Assembly: GCA_020434465.1 (NCBI GenBank)
Contig: JAGRAS010000125.1
Location: 1-5,594 of the forward strand
Origin: Bdellovibrionales bacterium
GTDB lineage: Bacteria > Bdellovibrionota > UBA2361 > JAGRAS01
DNA length: 5,594 nt
Direction of reading: 5' to 3'
Part shown: positions 1 to 5,466 of the stretch, one piece after another
How the letters are laid out: the number at the start of each line of letters is the position of its first letter
How positions within the stretch are numbered: position 1 is the stretch's first letter
Notes under the pieces: model-generated
Database searches by the model: none
Told to the model about the DNA's origin: nothing
The model's input: the letters and a program-made list of their open reading frames with translations, nothing else
Translations under genes and position numbers: made by a program

Positions 1-36
1 GCCATTCCAGTCCCAAATTATATGTTTAATTGACAT
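1..36 (-). CDS. HAD-like hydrolase, N-terminal fragment (runs off left edge)
   Basis: Only 12 codons are inside the window, reading MSIKHIIWDWNG from an ATG at 34-36. A hydrophobic strand followed by D-W-N-G matches motif I of the haloacid dehalogenase (HAD) superfamily, where the first Asp (residue 9) is the nucleophile. Proteins starting with IIWDWNGTLL are commonly annotated as HAD hydrolases or phosphoglycolate phosphatase-like. The second motif Asp is Asn here, a variant seen in that group. The start lies 3 bp after the holB stop, so it is probably co-transcribed and translationally coupled; there is no clear Shine-Dalgarno. Substrate cannot be inferred. The call rests on a dozen residues plus ideal operon spacing. 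Confidence 0.55.
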   Translation of the reverse strand, partial: MSIKHIIWDWNG

Positions 37-39
37 AGT

Positions 40-1011
40 TTAGATAGTTACTACTTCGGAAATCTGACAGAATTCGTTCTGAAGATTCTTATCTATTGAG
101 TTGCTAAGGGCAGAAAATACACTAGCTAATATATAGGTCGCGTTGAAATTACGCTGAAAAATTAAATACTCTATTTCAATAGTATTGTTTAAAAAGTATG
201 CCCAGCGGCGTTTTTCAATTTTTTGTCTACTTTCATGCATTTCTTGTCTAGCAAGCATTCTTATTAAGTGTAATTTCTCTTTAAGACTTTCCTTGTCTTT
301 GCTGAGTGTCTCAGCAAAAGTATGCGCTTCAAAAGTATCGCCTTGAGCAATATTTAATAATCGCTCTTTAATTTCTGGCCAGATTGGTAAGTGTTTTTCT
401 AATTCAGATAGGTTTTTCATTGCGCCATCAGCAATTTTTGCTTTTTCTTCAATTGACAAGTCACTTTGGCTGTCTTGATTTTTTAAAATACTGATAACTT
501 CTGATTCTTTAAGTCTGTCAAAAAACCATAATTGGCATCTAGATCTTATAGTTGATGGCATGATAGCAGGATTTGTGCAGATCAGAATAAAAAAAGTTCC
601 AGGTCTGGGCTCTTCAAGGGTTTTTAATAAAGCATTGGCTGCTTGGTTTGATAAAAAATTGGCATCGTTTAAGACAATAACTCTTGCATTTGCAATATAA
701 GTCTTTAAGTGTAAGCGGTAAAGTAAGTCTCTTAATGCCTCAATGTTAAAATCTTTACTTGCACAATCTACAAAATAAAAATCTGGATGGTTTCCAGAGT
801 CTAACAAGATTGAATTTTGATTGTCGGAATTTTCTTTTGATTCTAATAAATCAGAAAAATCATTTGCAATTAAAGATTTTGCTAAGGCACGAGCAACCAG
901 TTGTTTCCCTACACCTTCCGTGCCAGCAAACATTAAGCTCGAAGGGATTTTACCAGCTCTACATAGACGAGCCAAAGATTCTCTTTGATGATAGTGGCCG
1001 ATAATTTTCAT
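40..1011 (-). CDS. holB: DNA polymerase III subunit delta-prime
   Basis: This is a 323-aa clamp-loader subunit that, with delta and the tau/gamma ATPase, opens and loads the sliding clamp. The N-terminal AAA+ domain has a Walker A-like loop at residues 30-37 (GTEGVGKQ), with Gln where an ATPase needs Thr or Ser. A GNHPDF motif lies at 73-78, the conserved NALLKTLEEP helix at 126-135, and the SRC motif (arginine finger) at 157-159. These are hallmarks of the delta-prime/tau family. The four zinc-binding cysteines usually found between the P-loop and GNHPDF are absent: residues 47-75 contain no Cys and are an acidic, Asn/Ser-rich stretch. The C-terminal part, a helical collar in the family, is divergent. 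The ATG overlaps the tmk stop in an ATGA, which implies translational coupling. The full length matches family size. Confidence 0.93.
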   Translation of the reverse strand: MKIIGHYHQRESLARLCRAGKIPSSLMFAGTEGVGKQLVARALAKSLIANDFSDLLESKENSDNQNSILLDSGNHPDFYFVDCASKDFNIEALRDLLYRLHLKTYIANARVIVLNDANFLSNQAANALLKTLEEPRPGTFFILICTNPAIMPSTIRSRCQLWFFDRLKESEVISILKNQDSQSDLSIEEKAKIADGAMKNLSELEKHLPIWPEIKERLLNIAQGDTFEAHTFAETLSKDKESLKEKLHLIRMLARQEMHESRQKIEKRRWAYFLNNTIEIEYLIFQRNFNATYILASVFSALSNSIDKNLQNEFCQISEVVTI

Positions 1012-1685
1012 TGATTTTCAAATTTAGTGATAAAATTTTCTAAAACAGGCAGGAGTTCATTAAAAATATTTTCCGGACTTTGGGCTGCATTGATTAGTAA
1101 AAAAGGCTCCGGTAAGCTTTCAGCTAGTCGTAAAAATCCATCCCTTAACCTTTGATGGAAGGCAGTTTGCTCATCTTCAAAAGAATCTCGTTCTAAGCTT
1201 TTTTCGCCGCTTTTGTTTCGTAAAATTCCTTCTGTTGGATCTAAGTCTAGTAAGATAACTAAATCAGGGATCATTGAGTTAATTGCAATTGAATTTATTG
1301 TTGCAACAAGCTCTTTATCTAAGCCCCTACCGTACCCCTGAAAGGCTTCAGTAGAATAGTAGTAGCGATCTGATACAACAATTTTTTTGTCAGCCAAAGC
1401 TGGCCTGATAACTCTTTCAACATGTTGAGATCTGTCTGCGGCGAATAAAAATAGTTCAGTGCGTGAAGTTAGTTTTTCTGGTGGATCTAAAATTAATGGT
1501 CTTAAAATTTTTCCAACTGCAGAAGAGCCAGGCTCTCTAGTTAAGACAAACTCTTTATTCTTTCCTGTTAGATATTGGGCTATCTTATTTTGTAATGTGG
1601 TTTTTCCAGCGCCATTAACGCCTTCAATAACAATAAAACCAGTTGTTTTTTCAAAAGAATATGTTTCAGGATAATTAATAATCAC
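1008..1685 (-). CDS. tmk: Thymidylate kinase (dTMP kinase)
   Basis: This 225-aa cytoplasmic kinase phosphorylates dTMP to dTDP with ATP. Visible motifs are the P-loop GVNGAGKTT (22-30), the TREPG substrate loop (49-53), an FAADRSQHVE helix (81-90), the DRY motif (106-108) followed by STEAFQGYGRG, and LDLD (146-149). The LID (about 152-168) is rich in Arg and Lys (RNKSGEK, ER) while the P-loop lacks a basic residue, the arrangement of E. coli-type (class II) enzymes. P-loop residue 24 is Asn where Asp or Glu is usual. The start is GTG: no ATG lies between it and the P-loop, and the resulting leader of about 15 residues is slightly longer than usual. Only a weak GAGA precedes it. The 3' end overlaps holB by 4 bp, a common tmk-holB pairing. 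Confidence 0.95.
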   Translation of the reverse strand: MIINYPETYSFEKTTGFIVIEGVNGAGKTTLQNKIAQYLTGKNKEFVLTREPGSSAVGKILRPLILDPPEKLTSRTELFLFAADRSQHVERVIRPALADKKIVVSDRYYYSTEAFQGYGRGLDKELVATINSIAINSMIPDLVILLDLDPTEGILRNKSGEKSLERDSFEDEQTAFHQRLRDGFLRLAESLPEPFLLINAAQSPENIFNELLPVLENFITKFENQ

Positions 1686-1694
1686 TGTCTCAAT

Positions 1695-1729
1695 TTAAAA
1701 CTTGTTTGATTTAGGATCAACAGTTTTAA
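1695..1729 (-). repeat. Long AT-rich hairpin between response regulator and tmk
   Basis: The left arm on the plus strand (1695-1710) and right arm (1716-1729, ATCAACAGTTTTAA) pair over 14 positions, with two single-base bulges and a 5-nt loop, TTAGG. In minus-strand RNA the structure starts 15 nt after the response-regulator stop and ends 9 nt before the tmk GTG. Only three of the pairs are G-C and no separate U-tract follows, so it is not a canonical intrinsic terminator. It could be a weak terminator, a 5'-UTR structure controlling tmk start access, or a dyad operator. The dyad is seen directly; the role is inference. Confidence 0.5.
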
Positions 1730-1744
1730 CTTAATTAATCTAAA

Positions 1745-2116
1745 TTATGTAAGAAAAATTTTAATCCCGTATTCTAGCTGTTTAGCTGAAAATGGTTTTG
1801 TTATGTAGTAGTCTGCACCATGCGAATAGCCTTCAAGAATTTCGCTATCCTGATCTTTTGCAGTAACCATTATACACGGTAATTCCTCATATCCAGGAAT
1901 CTTTTTTAGCATACCAAGAAGTTCATAGCCGTTTATATTGGGCATCATTATATCAAGAAGGGCCAGATCTACTTTTTTACCTTTTATGCCATCTAGAGCT
2001 TCTCTTGCGCTTCCAAAGTCAATTGAGTCATAGCCTAAAGAAGTAAGCATTGTAGTAATTGCAAGACGCGTGTCTGAGTCATCTTCTACAACTAAAATAA
2101 TTTTCTTGTCTGCCAT
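1745..2116 (-). CDS. Single-domain response regulator (CheY-like receiver)
   Basis: This 123-aa protein is a receiver domain with no output domain. It has the acidic pocket EDD (11-13), the phospho-acceptor Asp55 in LLDIMMP, Thr85 (MVTAK), Lys107 in TKPF, and the aromatic switch residue Tyr104. All catalytic residues are intact, so it should accept a phosphoryl group from a histidine kinase and act by protein-protein contact. The GADYYITKPF ending resembles receivers of larger PleD- or hybrid-type proteins more than chemotaxis CheY, but cannot name the pathway. No kinase or chemotaxis gene is in the window. It has 254 bp of upstream noncoding DNA, which suggests its own promoter, and tmk follows 59 bp downstream. 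There is no evident Shine-Dalgarno before the ATG. Confidence 0.9.
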   Translation of the reverse strand: MADKKIILVVEDDSDTRLAITTMLTSLGYDSIDFGSAREALDGIKGKKVDLALLDIMMPNINGYELLGMLKKIPGYEELPCIMVTAKDQDSEILEGYSHGADYYITKPFSAKQLEYGIKIFLT

Positions 2117-2149
2117 TTGATTGGTAAAGATTTAATCCAAAAAGTTTGC

Positions 2150-2192
2150 TTGAAAAAATAACAAATACCTATAGCATTGCAAGTTTTTTCAA
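2150..2192. repeat. Spaced 9-bp inverted repeat before response regulator
   Basis: TTGAAAAAA at 2150-2158 is exactly complementary to TTTTTTCAA at 2184-2192, with 25 nt between them. In minus-strand RNA this would be an AU-rich stem ending 33 nt before the response-regulator ATG. It may be a leader structure or operator. A chance match is also possible because the arms are mainly A and T runs. Confidence 0.3.
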
Positions 2193-2210
2193 ATGAATTA
2201 GCTATTTACC

Positions 2211-2226
2211 ATTTTAGCTTGAAAAT
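2211..2226. repeat. Imperfect dyad ATTTTAGCTTGAAAAT, copy 1
   Basis: This 16-mer is an imperfect palindrome (ATTTT...AAAAT). It matches copy 2 at 2293-2307 except for one extra T. Both lie in the gap upstream of the response regulator, about 82 bp apart, which is the arrangement expected of paired regulator sites. No regulator is identified. Confidence 0.3.
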
Positions 2227-2292
2227 TCAGAGCTGGATATATGGGGCAAAAAAGCTATGTATTATCAATGGTTTGTAAAGTATCTTTTCTTA

Positions 2293-2307
2293 ATTTTAGC
2301 TGAAAAT
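2293..2307. repeat. Imperfect dyad ATTTTAGCTGAAAAT, copy 2
   Basis: This is the second copy of the dyad at 2211-2226, with one T fewer. It overlaps the -10 of the promoter candidate at 2293-2322, so a protein bound here would be expected to compete with RNA polymerase. A further 13-nt match, TTTAGCTGAAAAT, lies inside the response-regulator coding region at 1781-1793. Confidence 0.3.
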
Positions 2308-2322
2308 AAAACCTAAATTCAA
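2293..2322 (-). promoter_or_regulatory. Weak sigma70-like promoter candidate for the response regulator
   Basis: On the minus strand, TTGAAT (2317-2322) and TAAAAT (2293-2298) are 18 bp apart, matching the consensus at 4/6 and 5/6 positions. It would give a leader of about 170 nt before the response-regulator ATG. In DNA this AT-rich such matches arise easily, so confidence is low. Confidence 0.25.
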
Positions 2323-2370
2323 AATCTGATAAGAGTGTTTTAGTTTACAATATTGTTTCAGCCTGAGGCT

Positions 2371-3279
2371 TTAACTCCTCGATTGAGTAGAAAGTAGTCT
2401 TTCTATTTCAAGCACAGTATCTACGTAAGCTTTACTGCGATTGTAGTTGTAGATAACTTTAGACTTATCGCCATAACTAAGACTGTTATTCCAGTTAAAA
2501 TGAGAAAGGAAATTTGCTACTGACCAAATAGCATCATTTGGATCGAAAAGCGAAATAACACCATCGCTATTTCCATCAAGACCAAACTTAAGATAGGAAC
2601 TTGGCAAAAATTGAGGTAGACCAAAGGCTCCAGCACTTGAACCTTTAATTTCAAAAACATTATATTTATTTCTATTTGCAATTTCAATTAAAGCAGAGAT
2701 TTCTGGTAGAAACATTTCTTCAAGTTTGTCTCCGCGATCTTTTACTTCAATATAGCTGACTTTTTTATCTCTAGCTTTTAGTCGATGGTAATTTAAAACT
2801 AGATTGCTTGGATCAGCAATTCCAGCCAGACGCGAAAGACGATAAATTACTTTTGAATCTCCAGTGAATCGTCCTGTTTGAGTTTCAACAAGCATAATAG
2901 AAGTTATTACATATCTGTTTACAGGATACTTTTTTTCAACTTCATCGAAAATTTTTTGGTGTGAGTTTAAAAATGAGTTTGCTAATTTAATATTAGATGA
3001 TCTTGTAAAATTTGAGTATAAGCTTTTACTTTCTTTAGGAACTATTGAGAATGAGACACTCGAATAGGCAGGCATTTGAGGGTTTTGGTAGATTTTTCTT
3101 ACATCATGATGCGCAACTCCAGAGGTCACAAGTCTTGCTACTAAGTGATCCCAGCCACGATAAGGTGTTTGTTTTGAAATGTTCTTCTGAGCAATATTAG
3201 TATCAAATGGAGGAAGTTCTGCGCTGGCAGTTAATGTAAAGCAAAATGAAAGGCAGAAAAGTATAAAAGGAAATCTCAT
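2371..3279 (-). CDS. Lytic murein transglycosylase, MltB family (GH103, SLT_2)
   Basis: This 302-aa periplasmic enzyme should cleave the MurNAc-GlcNAc bond of peptidoglycan, forming 1,6-anhydroMurNAc ends. Residues 1-20 are a Sec signal peptide with a hydrophobic core and an A-S-A signal peptidase I site. No lipobox is evident, so it is probably soluble rather than a lipoprotein. The catalytic Glu is Glu132 in MLVETQTGRFTG. Strong family marks are GSSAGAFGLPQFLPSSY (213-229) and an EF-hand-like DGNSDGVISLFDPNDAIWS (235-253), as in MltB/Slt35. A YNYNRS motif near the C-terminus fits the family. There is no separate peptidoglycan-binding domain, which explains the short length. Its ATG overlaps the holA stop in ATGA, so it depends on holA translation. 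No strong terminator follows. Confidence 0.92.
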   Translation of the reverse strand: MRFPFILFCLSFCFTLTASAELPPFDTNIAQKNISKQTPYRGWDHLVARLVTSGVAHHDVRKIYQNPQMPAYSSVSFSIVPKESKSLYSNFTRSSNIKLANSFLNSHQKIFDEVEKKYPVNRYVITSIMLVETQTGRFTGDSKVIYRLSRLAGIADPSNLVLNYHRLKARDKKVSYIEVKDRGDKLEEMFLPEISALIEIANRNKYNVFEIKGSSAGAFGLPQFLPSSYLKFGLDGNSDGVISLFDPNDAIWSVANFLSHFNWNNSLSYGDKSKVIYNYNRSKAYVDTVLEIERLLSTQSRS

Positions 3280-4295
3280 ACAAATTTAGGACTTAGTTTT
3301 TGACACACATTAGATAAAACAGATGTCTCCCCAGTTGATTTATTCTTAAGTTTACTGTCAGCCTCAGCAATAGCGCAAATTGATTTGAAAGAAAGTTCAC
3401 TATTATAATGCTTTGCAATAGTAAGATATTTTCTTAACACCCATTCATTGCATGACAGTTTTTGCGCAAGAGTTGCAGTATTTAAATTTCTACTCTGTAG
3501 AGAAAGGATTTTTGCAACTGCGTTATAAGTCCAAAATAATCTTAATAACATTAAAAAGGAATTTTTTCCAGTTTGCATCAATTCTTCAATCATTACTTCA
3601 ACATCACCTGAGTTTTTACCTACAATAGTATCTGGTAGCCCAAATTCATTAGGATCTGCGATTTGATGGAATAAAACATAAATATCACTTGGGGTCAGAC
3701 TACCATCTTCTGAGTACAGGCCAAGCTGTAGACACATATTAGATATTTTATCTAAGTTTTCTTCACCAATTTTTGCTATTATATCTATCGTTGCACTGCT
3801 GGCTTTTTGAATTCCATTTCTTTTGAGTTCTTTGGATATCCAAGTATTAAGTTCTTTACCTTTAAGTTCAGCAAGATTTGTTAGAAGAAAATTGCTTGAG
3901 ATTTGTTTATAGAAAGTTGTGTTTTTTGCAATTTTTTCACCACAAATAATAAAGTCAGCACTGAGTGAATTTTCAATCAGTTTGAGAATTTTTTGCCCAA
4001 TACTAGCTGATACATGCTCGACTTGAGAAAGAATTATTAATGACCTCGAAGAGAAAAGCGAAGGGGACAAGGCGTGTTCTTCAAGCGAAATTAGTTCTGC
4101 GTCTTTAATGCCACGTAAACTAAAACGGAAAATATCTGGTTTTGTATTGGAGTTATTTGAAACAGAAGAAATTAAAAATTCAATTGCTCTATCTAATCTC
4201 ACTTTATCGGGACTAATTACACATAAACACCGCGGAAAGGTATTTTTTTTTGCTAATTCTTTGAAAAGTAATTCAGGAGTAGTTTTTTTGCTCAT
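3276..4295 (-). CDS. holA: DNA polymerase III subunit delta
   Basis: This 339-aa clamp-loader subunit binds and opens the beta sliding clamp. The sequence is divergent but keeps family marks: the early SPSLFSSRSLIIL block (77-89), a middle region of an EFGLPDTI type that joins to the collar domain, an LLRLFWTYN helix like the conserved LRLLLRQF, and the C-terminal IAEADSKLKNK motif (309-319), equivalent to the typical D-x-x-L-K signature. Length is typical of delta. It is the first gene of a two-gene unit with the transglycosylase. No Shine-Dalgarno precedes the ATG. Instead a TATAAT ends 6 nt upstream, so translation may be leaderless. Codons 15-18 contain an A9 run (4243-4251 on the plus strand). 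Confidence 0.9.
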   Translation of the reverse strand: MSKKTTPELLFKELAKKNTFPRCLCVISPDKVRLDRAIEFLISSVSNNSNTKPDIFRFSLRGIKDAELISLEEHALSPSLFSSRSLIILSQVEHVSASIGQKILKLIENSLSADFIICGEKIAKNTTFYKQISSNFLLTNLAELKGKELNTWISKELKRNGIQKASSATIDIIAKIGEENLDKISNMCLQLGLYSEDGSLTPSDIYVLFHQIADPNEFGLPDTIVGKNSGDVEVMIEELMQTGKNSFLMLLRLFWTYNAVAKILSLQSRNLNTATLAQKLSCNEWVLRKYLTIAKHYNSELSFKSICAIAEADSKLKNKSTGETSVLSNVCQKLSPKFV

Positions 4296-4301
4296 ATCTA
4301 A

Positions 4302-4329
4302 ATTATAATGCTAATTTAAAACTTTTAAA
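4302..4329 (-). promoter_or_regulatory. Promoter candidate for holA, possibly leaderless
   Basis: On the minus strand, a perfect TATAAT (4302-4307) is preceded by a 16-bp spacer and TTTAAA (4324-4329, 4/6 to TTGACA). Six bases separate TATAAT from the holA ATG, placing the expected transcription start at or within a base or so of the A of ATG. The -35 overlaps the 3' arm of the SDR terminator hairpin. The -10 match is direct; leaderless use is inferred. Confidence 0.5.
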
Positions 4330-4345
4330 ATCTCTTTTTGAGATT
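4329..4345 (-). terminator. Terminator-like hairpin after the SDR gene
   Basis: In minus-strand RNA, AATCTC-AAAAA-GAGATT forms a 6-bp stem starting 4 nt after the SDR stop codon, followed by TTAAAAGTTTT. The stem is short and the U-tract is interrupted, so it may be only partly effective. An adjacent 7-bp dyad (4315-4329) extends the structured region. Confidence 0.4.
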
Positions 4346-4349
4346 ATCA

Positions 4350-5228
4350 TTAATTACTAGTTTTATTTTTCCCCCATTCTGAAATTCTAGGTAAGTTTTT
4401 ATATAATACCCAATGATAAAATTTTCCAGGTAAAAGCCTACGTAAATAGTAAAAAAATGCAGCATCAAGAGTTGCGGGAGTCCTAAGGGGTGGATTTTTT
4501 TGCTCAATAATTTTTACAACTTTCTTTGCAACTGATTCAGGTGTTGAAGGGGAAAGGCGCATCATTTTTTCAATAAATGGTGTCATATAGGTGTAATGGG
4601 GATAATAGGGATCGTTAAGGTTTTTTTTCGACATCTCGCTTAGCTCAGTATAGATCACTTTTGTAAAACCGGCTGAGTTAATAAACCCAGGTTCAATAAG
4701 CGTTACTTTGATATTCCAAGGTTTTACTTCATAATATAATGCTTCACTTGCACCCTCTAATGCCCATTTCGAAGCGCTATAGACTGACATTGTTGGCATT
4801 GCCATCATTCCACCAACGGATGAAATATTAATTATTCTTCCCCAGCGTTTAGCTCGCATCTTTGGAAGACAAAGTCTTGCAAGTTCCATTGGAGATCTAA
4901 AATTTACCTGCATTTGCATTAGCCTTTCCTTTTCAATTACATGCTCAACAACTGATCGATAGGCTATGCCAGCATTATTGATTAAAATATCTATTCCATC
5001 CCACTTATCTTCCGCTTCGAAAATTATAGCACGTCTTTGATCATCATTACTTACATCTAATGGTCTTATATGTATGTTTTCGGATTCATAAATTCCCTTA
5101 TCTTTGAATCTATAAATTGATTCGCTTCTTGCTGTTAGAATTAATCTATAAGAGTTTTTTTTTATTAATGCTTGTGAAAGTGCCCTTCCCAATCCTGAAC
5201 TTGCACCAGTTAATAGTATAGTTTTCAT
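4350..5228 (-). CDS. Short-chain dehydrogenase/reductase (classical SDR)
   Basis: This 292-aa NAD(P)-dependent oxidoreductase has unknown substrate. The Rossmann motif TGASSGLG is at 7-14, followed by TAR (32-34), where Arg34 suggests NADP(H). Other marks are D58-V, NNAG (84-87), Asn109, the catalytic Ser137, Tyr150 and Lys154 (YSASK), and EPGF (179-182). The full N-S-Y-K tetrad is present, so it should be active. The C-terminal 60 residues are an extension rich in aromatic and basic residues (FFYYLRRLLPG, FYHWVLYK), possibly for membrane or lipid-substrate contact, which is inference. I chose the ATG at 5226-5228 because it puts the glycine motif at the usual place; an in-frame TTG at 5250-5252 would add 8 residues. 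The gene is not obviously linked in function to the downstream replication genes. An A9 run lies at 5155-5163. Confidence 0.93.
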   Translation of the reverse strand: MKTILLTGASSGLGRALSQALIKKNSYRLILTARSESIYRFKDKGIYESENIHIRPLDVSNDDQRRAIIFEAEDKWDGIDILINNAGIAYRSVVEHVIEKERLMQMQVNFRSPMELARLCLPKMRAKRWGRIINISSVGGMMAMPTMSVYSASKWALEGASEALYYEVKPWNIKVTLIEPGFINSAGFTKVIYTELSEMSKKNLNDPYYPHYTYMTPFIEKMMRLSPSTPESVAKKVVKIIEQKNPPLRTPATLDAAFFYYLRRLLPGKFYHWVLYKNLPRISEWGKNKTSN

Positions 5229-5235
5229 TATTTTC

Positions 5236-5466
5236 TTAGTTAATATATTCAATGCCAGCTAGGAGTTTATTGGCGCGATCAGTAAGTTCCATACTTATAA
5301 CCTGAATTCGGTTTAAGAAAGCTGCTACGAAATGCAATCCACAGAAATCTTTGAAAGAAAAAACAAGTCGGGGCTTTGCCCCGATAAAAATTGCTGTTTG
5401 ATGTAGCTCTGCTACGCCTGCACAGCAACTTTTATTTTTTCTTGCAAATCTTTCAGCGTCTGGCAT
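5236..5466 (-). CDS. Doubtful 76-codon ORF running through the palindromic element
   Basis: This frame opens at an ATG at 5464-5466 and ends 7 nt before the SDR ATG. An in-frame TAG lies just upstream (5473-5475). Most of it is the repeat sequence, including a terminator hairpin, and the peptide resembles no family I recognise (it has a CC pair and no clear domain). The last 18 residues, MELTDRANKLLAGIEYIN, lie beyond the inverted repeat and look more protein-like. They could be a short leader peptide or the remains of a gene interrupted by the element. I do not regard the ORF as an established gene. Confidence 0.2.
   Translation of the reverse strand: MPDAERFARKNKSCCAGVAELHQTAIFIGAKPRLVFSFKDFCGLHFVAAFLNRIQVISMELTDRANKLLAGIEYIN
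5358..5384 (-). terminator. Intrinsic terminator inside the palindromic element
   Basis: The minus strand reads TCGGGGC-AAA-GCCCCGA (5368-5384), a perfect 7-bp GC-rich stem with a 3-nt loop, followed by CTTG and six T (5358-5363). This is the classic rho-independent form for RNA coming from the right. The plus strand has no T-run after the hairpin. It should separate transcription of any gene beyond the right edge from the SDR gene. Confidence 0.6.
5391..5428. repeat. Nested hairpin in the head of the palindromic element
   Basis: TTGCTGT (5391-5397) pairs with ACAGCAA (5422-5428), and inside it GTAGC (5403-5407) pairs with GCTAC (5411-5415) around a TCT loop. The two stems are separated by an internal loop of 5 and 6 nt. 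Beside the terminator hairpin this gives the element two head stems. Confidence 0.6.

Larger units (their letters stand above)
2117..2370. other. 254-bp noncoding gap upstream of the response regulator
   Basis: I see no credible coding frame here. The gap holds, from right to left: a small hairpin at the transglycosylase stop (AGCC-TGA-GGCT, 2360-2370) with no U-tract after it; a 10-bp palindrome ACAATATTGT (2347-2356); a near-duplicate pair at 2293-2307 and 2211-2226; and a spaced inverted repeat (2150-2158 with 2184-2192). A minus-strand extended -10-like TGCTATAGG lies near 2168-2176 with no good -35. It is probably the 3' end of the holA unit plus the response-regulator control region. 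Confidence 0.5.

Noticed and set aside
759..1004. Plus-strand 81-codon open frame
   Set aside because: It lies wholly opposite holB, whose conserved P-loop region is on the minus strand; the peptide has no recognisable features.
1459..1674. Plus-strand 71-codon open frame
   Set aside because: It is antisense to the P-loop and TREPG region of tmk; the open frame is a by-product of that coding strand.
2360..2370. Terminator for the transglycosylase gene
   Set aside because: The stem has only 4 bp and no T-run follows on the minus strand, so I mention it only within the gap description.
4108..4308. Plus-strand 66-codon open frame
   Set aside because: It is antisense to the holA N-terminus, and has no start signal or family resemblance.
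4325..4507. Minus-strand 60-codon open frame
   Set aside because: It overlaps the SDR C-terminus in another frame; the SDR frame is the one with clear motifs. The hydrophobic peptide is what a shifted reading of AT-rich DNA gives.
5229..5252. TTG start giving an SDR eight residues longer
   Set aside because: The ATG at 5226-5228 puts the TGASSGLG motif at the normal distance from the N-terminus and is preceded by an A-rich stretch; nothing supports the TTG.
5294..5299. Minus-strand TATAAG as a promoter for the SDR gene
   Set aside because: No acceptable -35 is found 15-18 bp upstream, and the hexamer belongs to the outer end of the inverted repeat.
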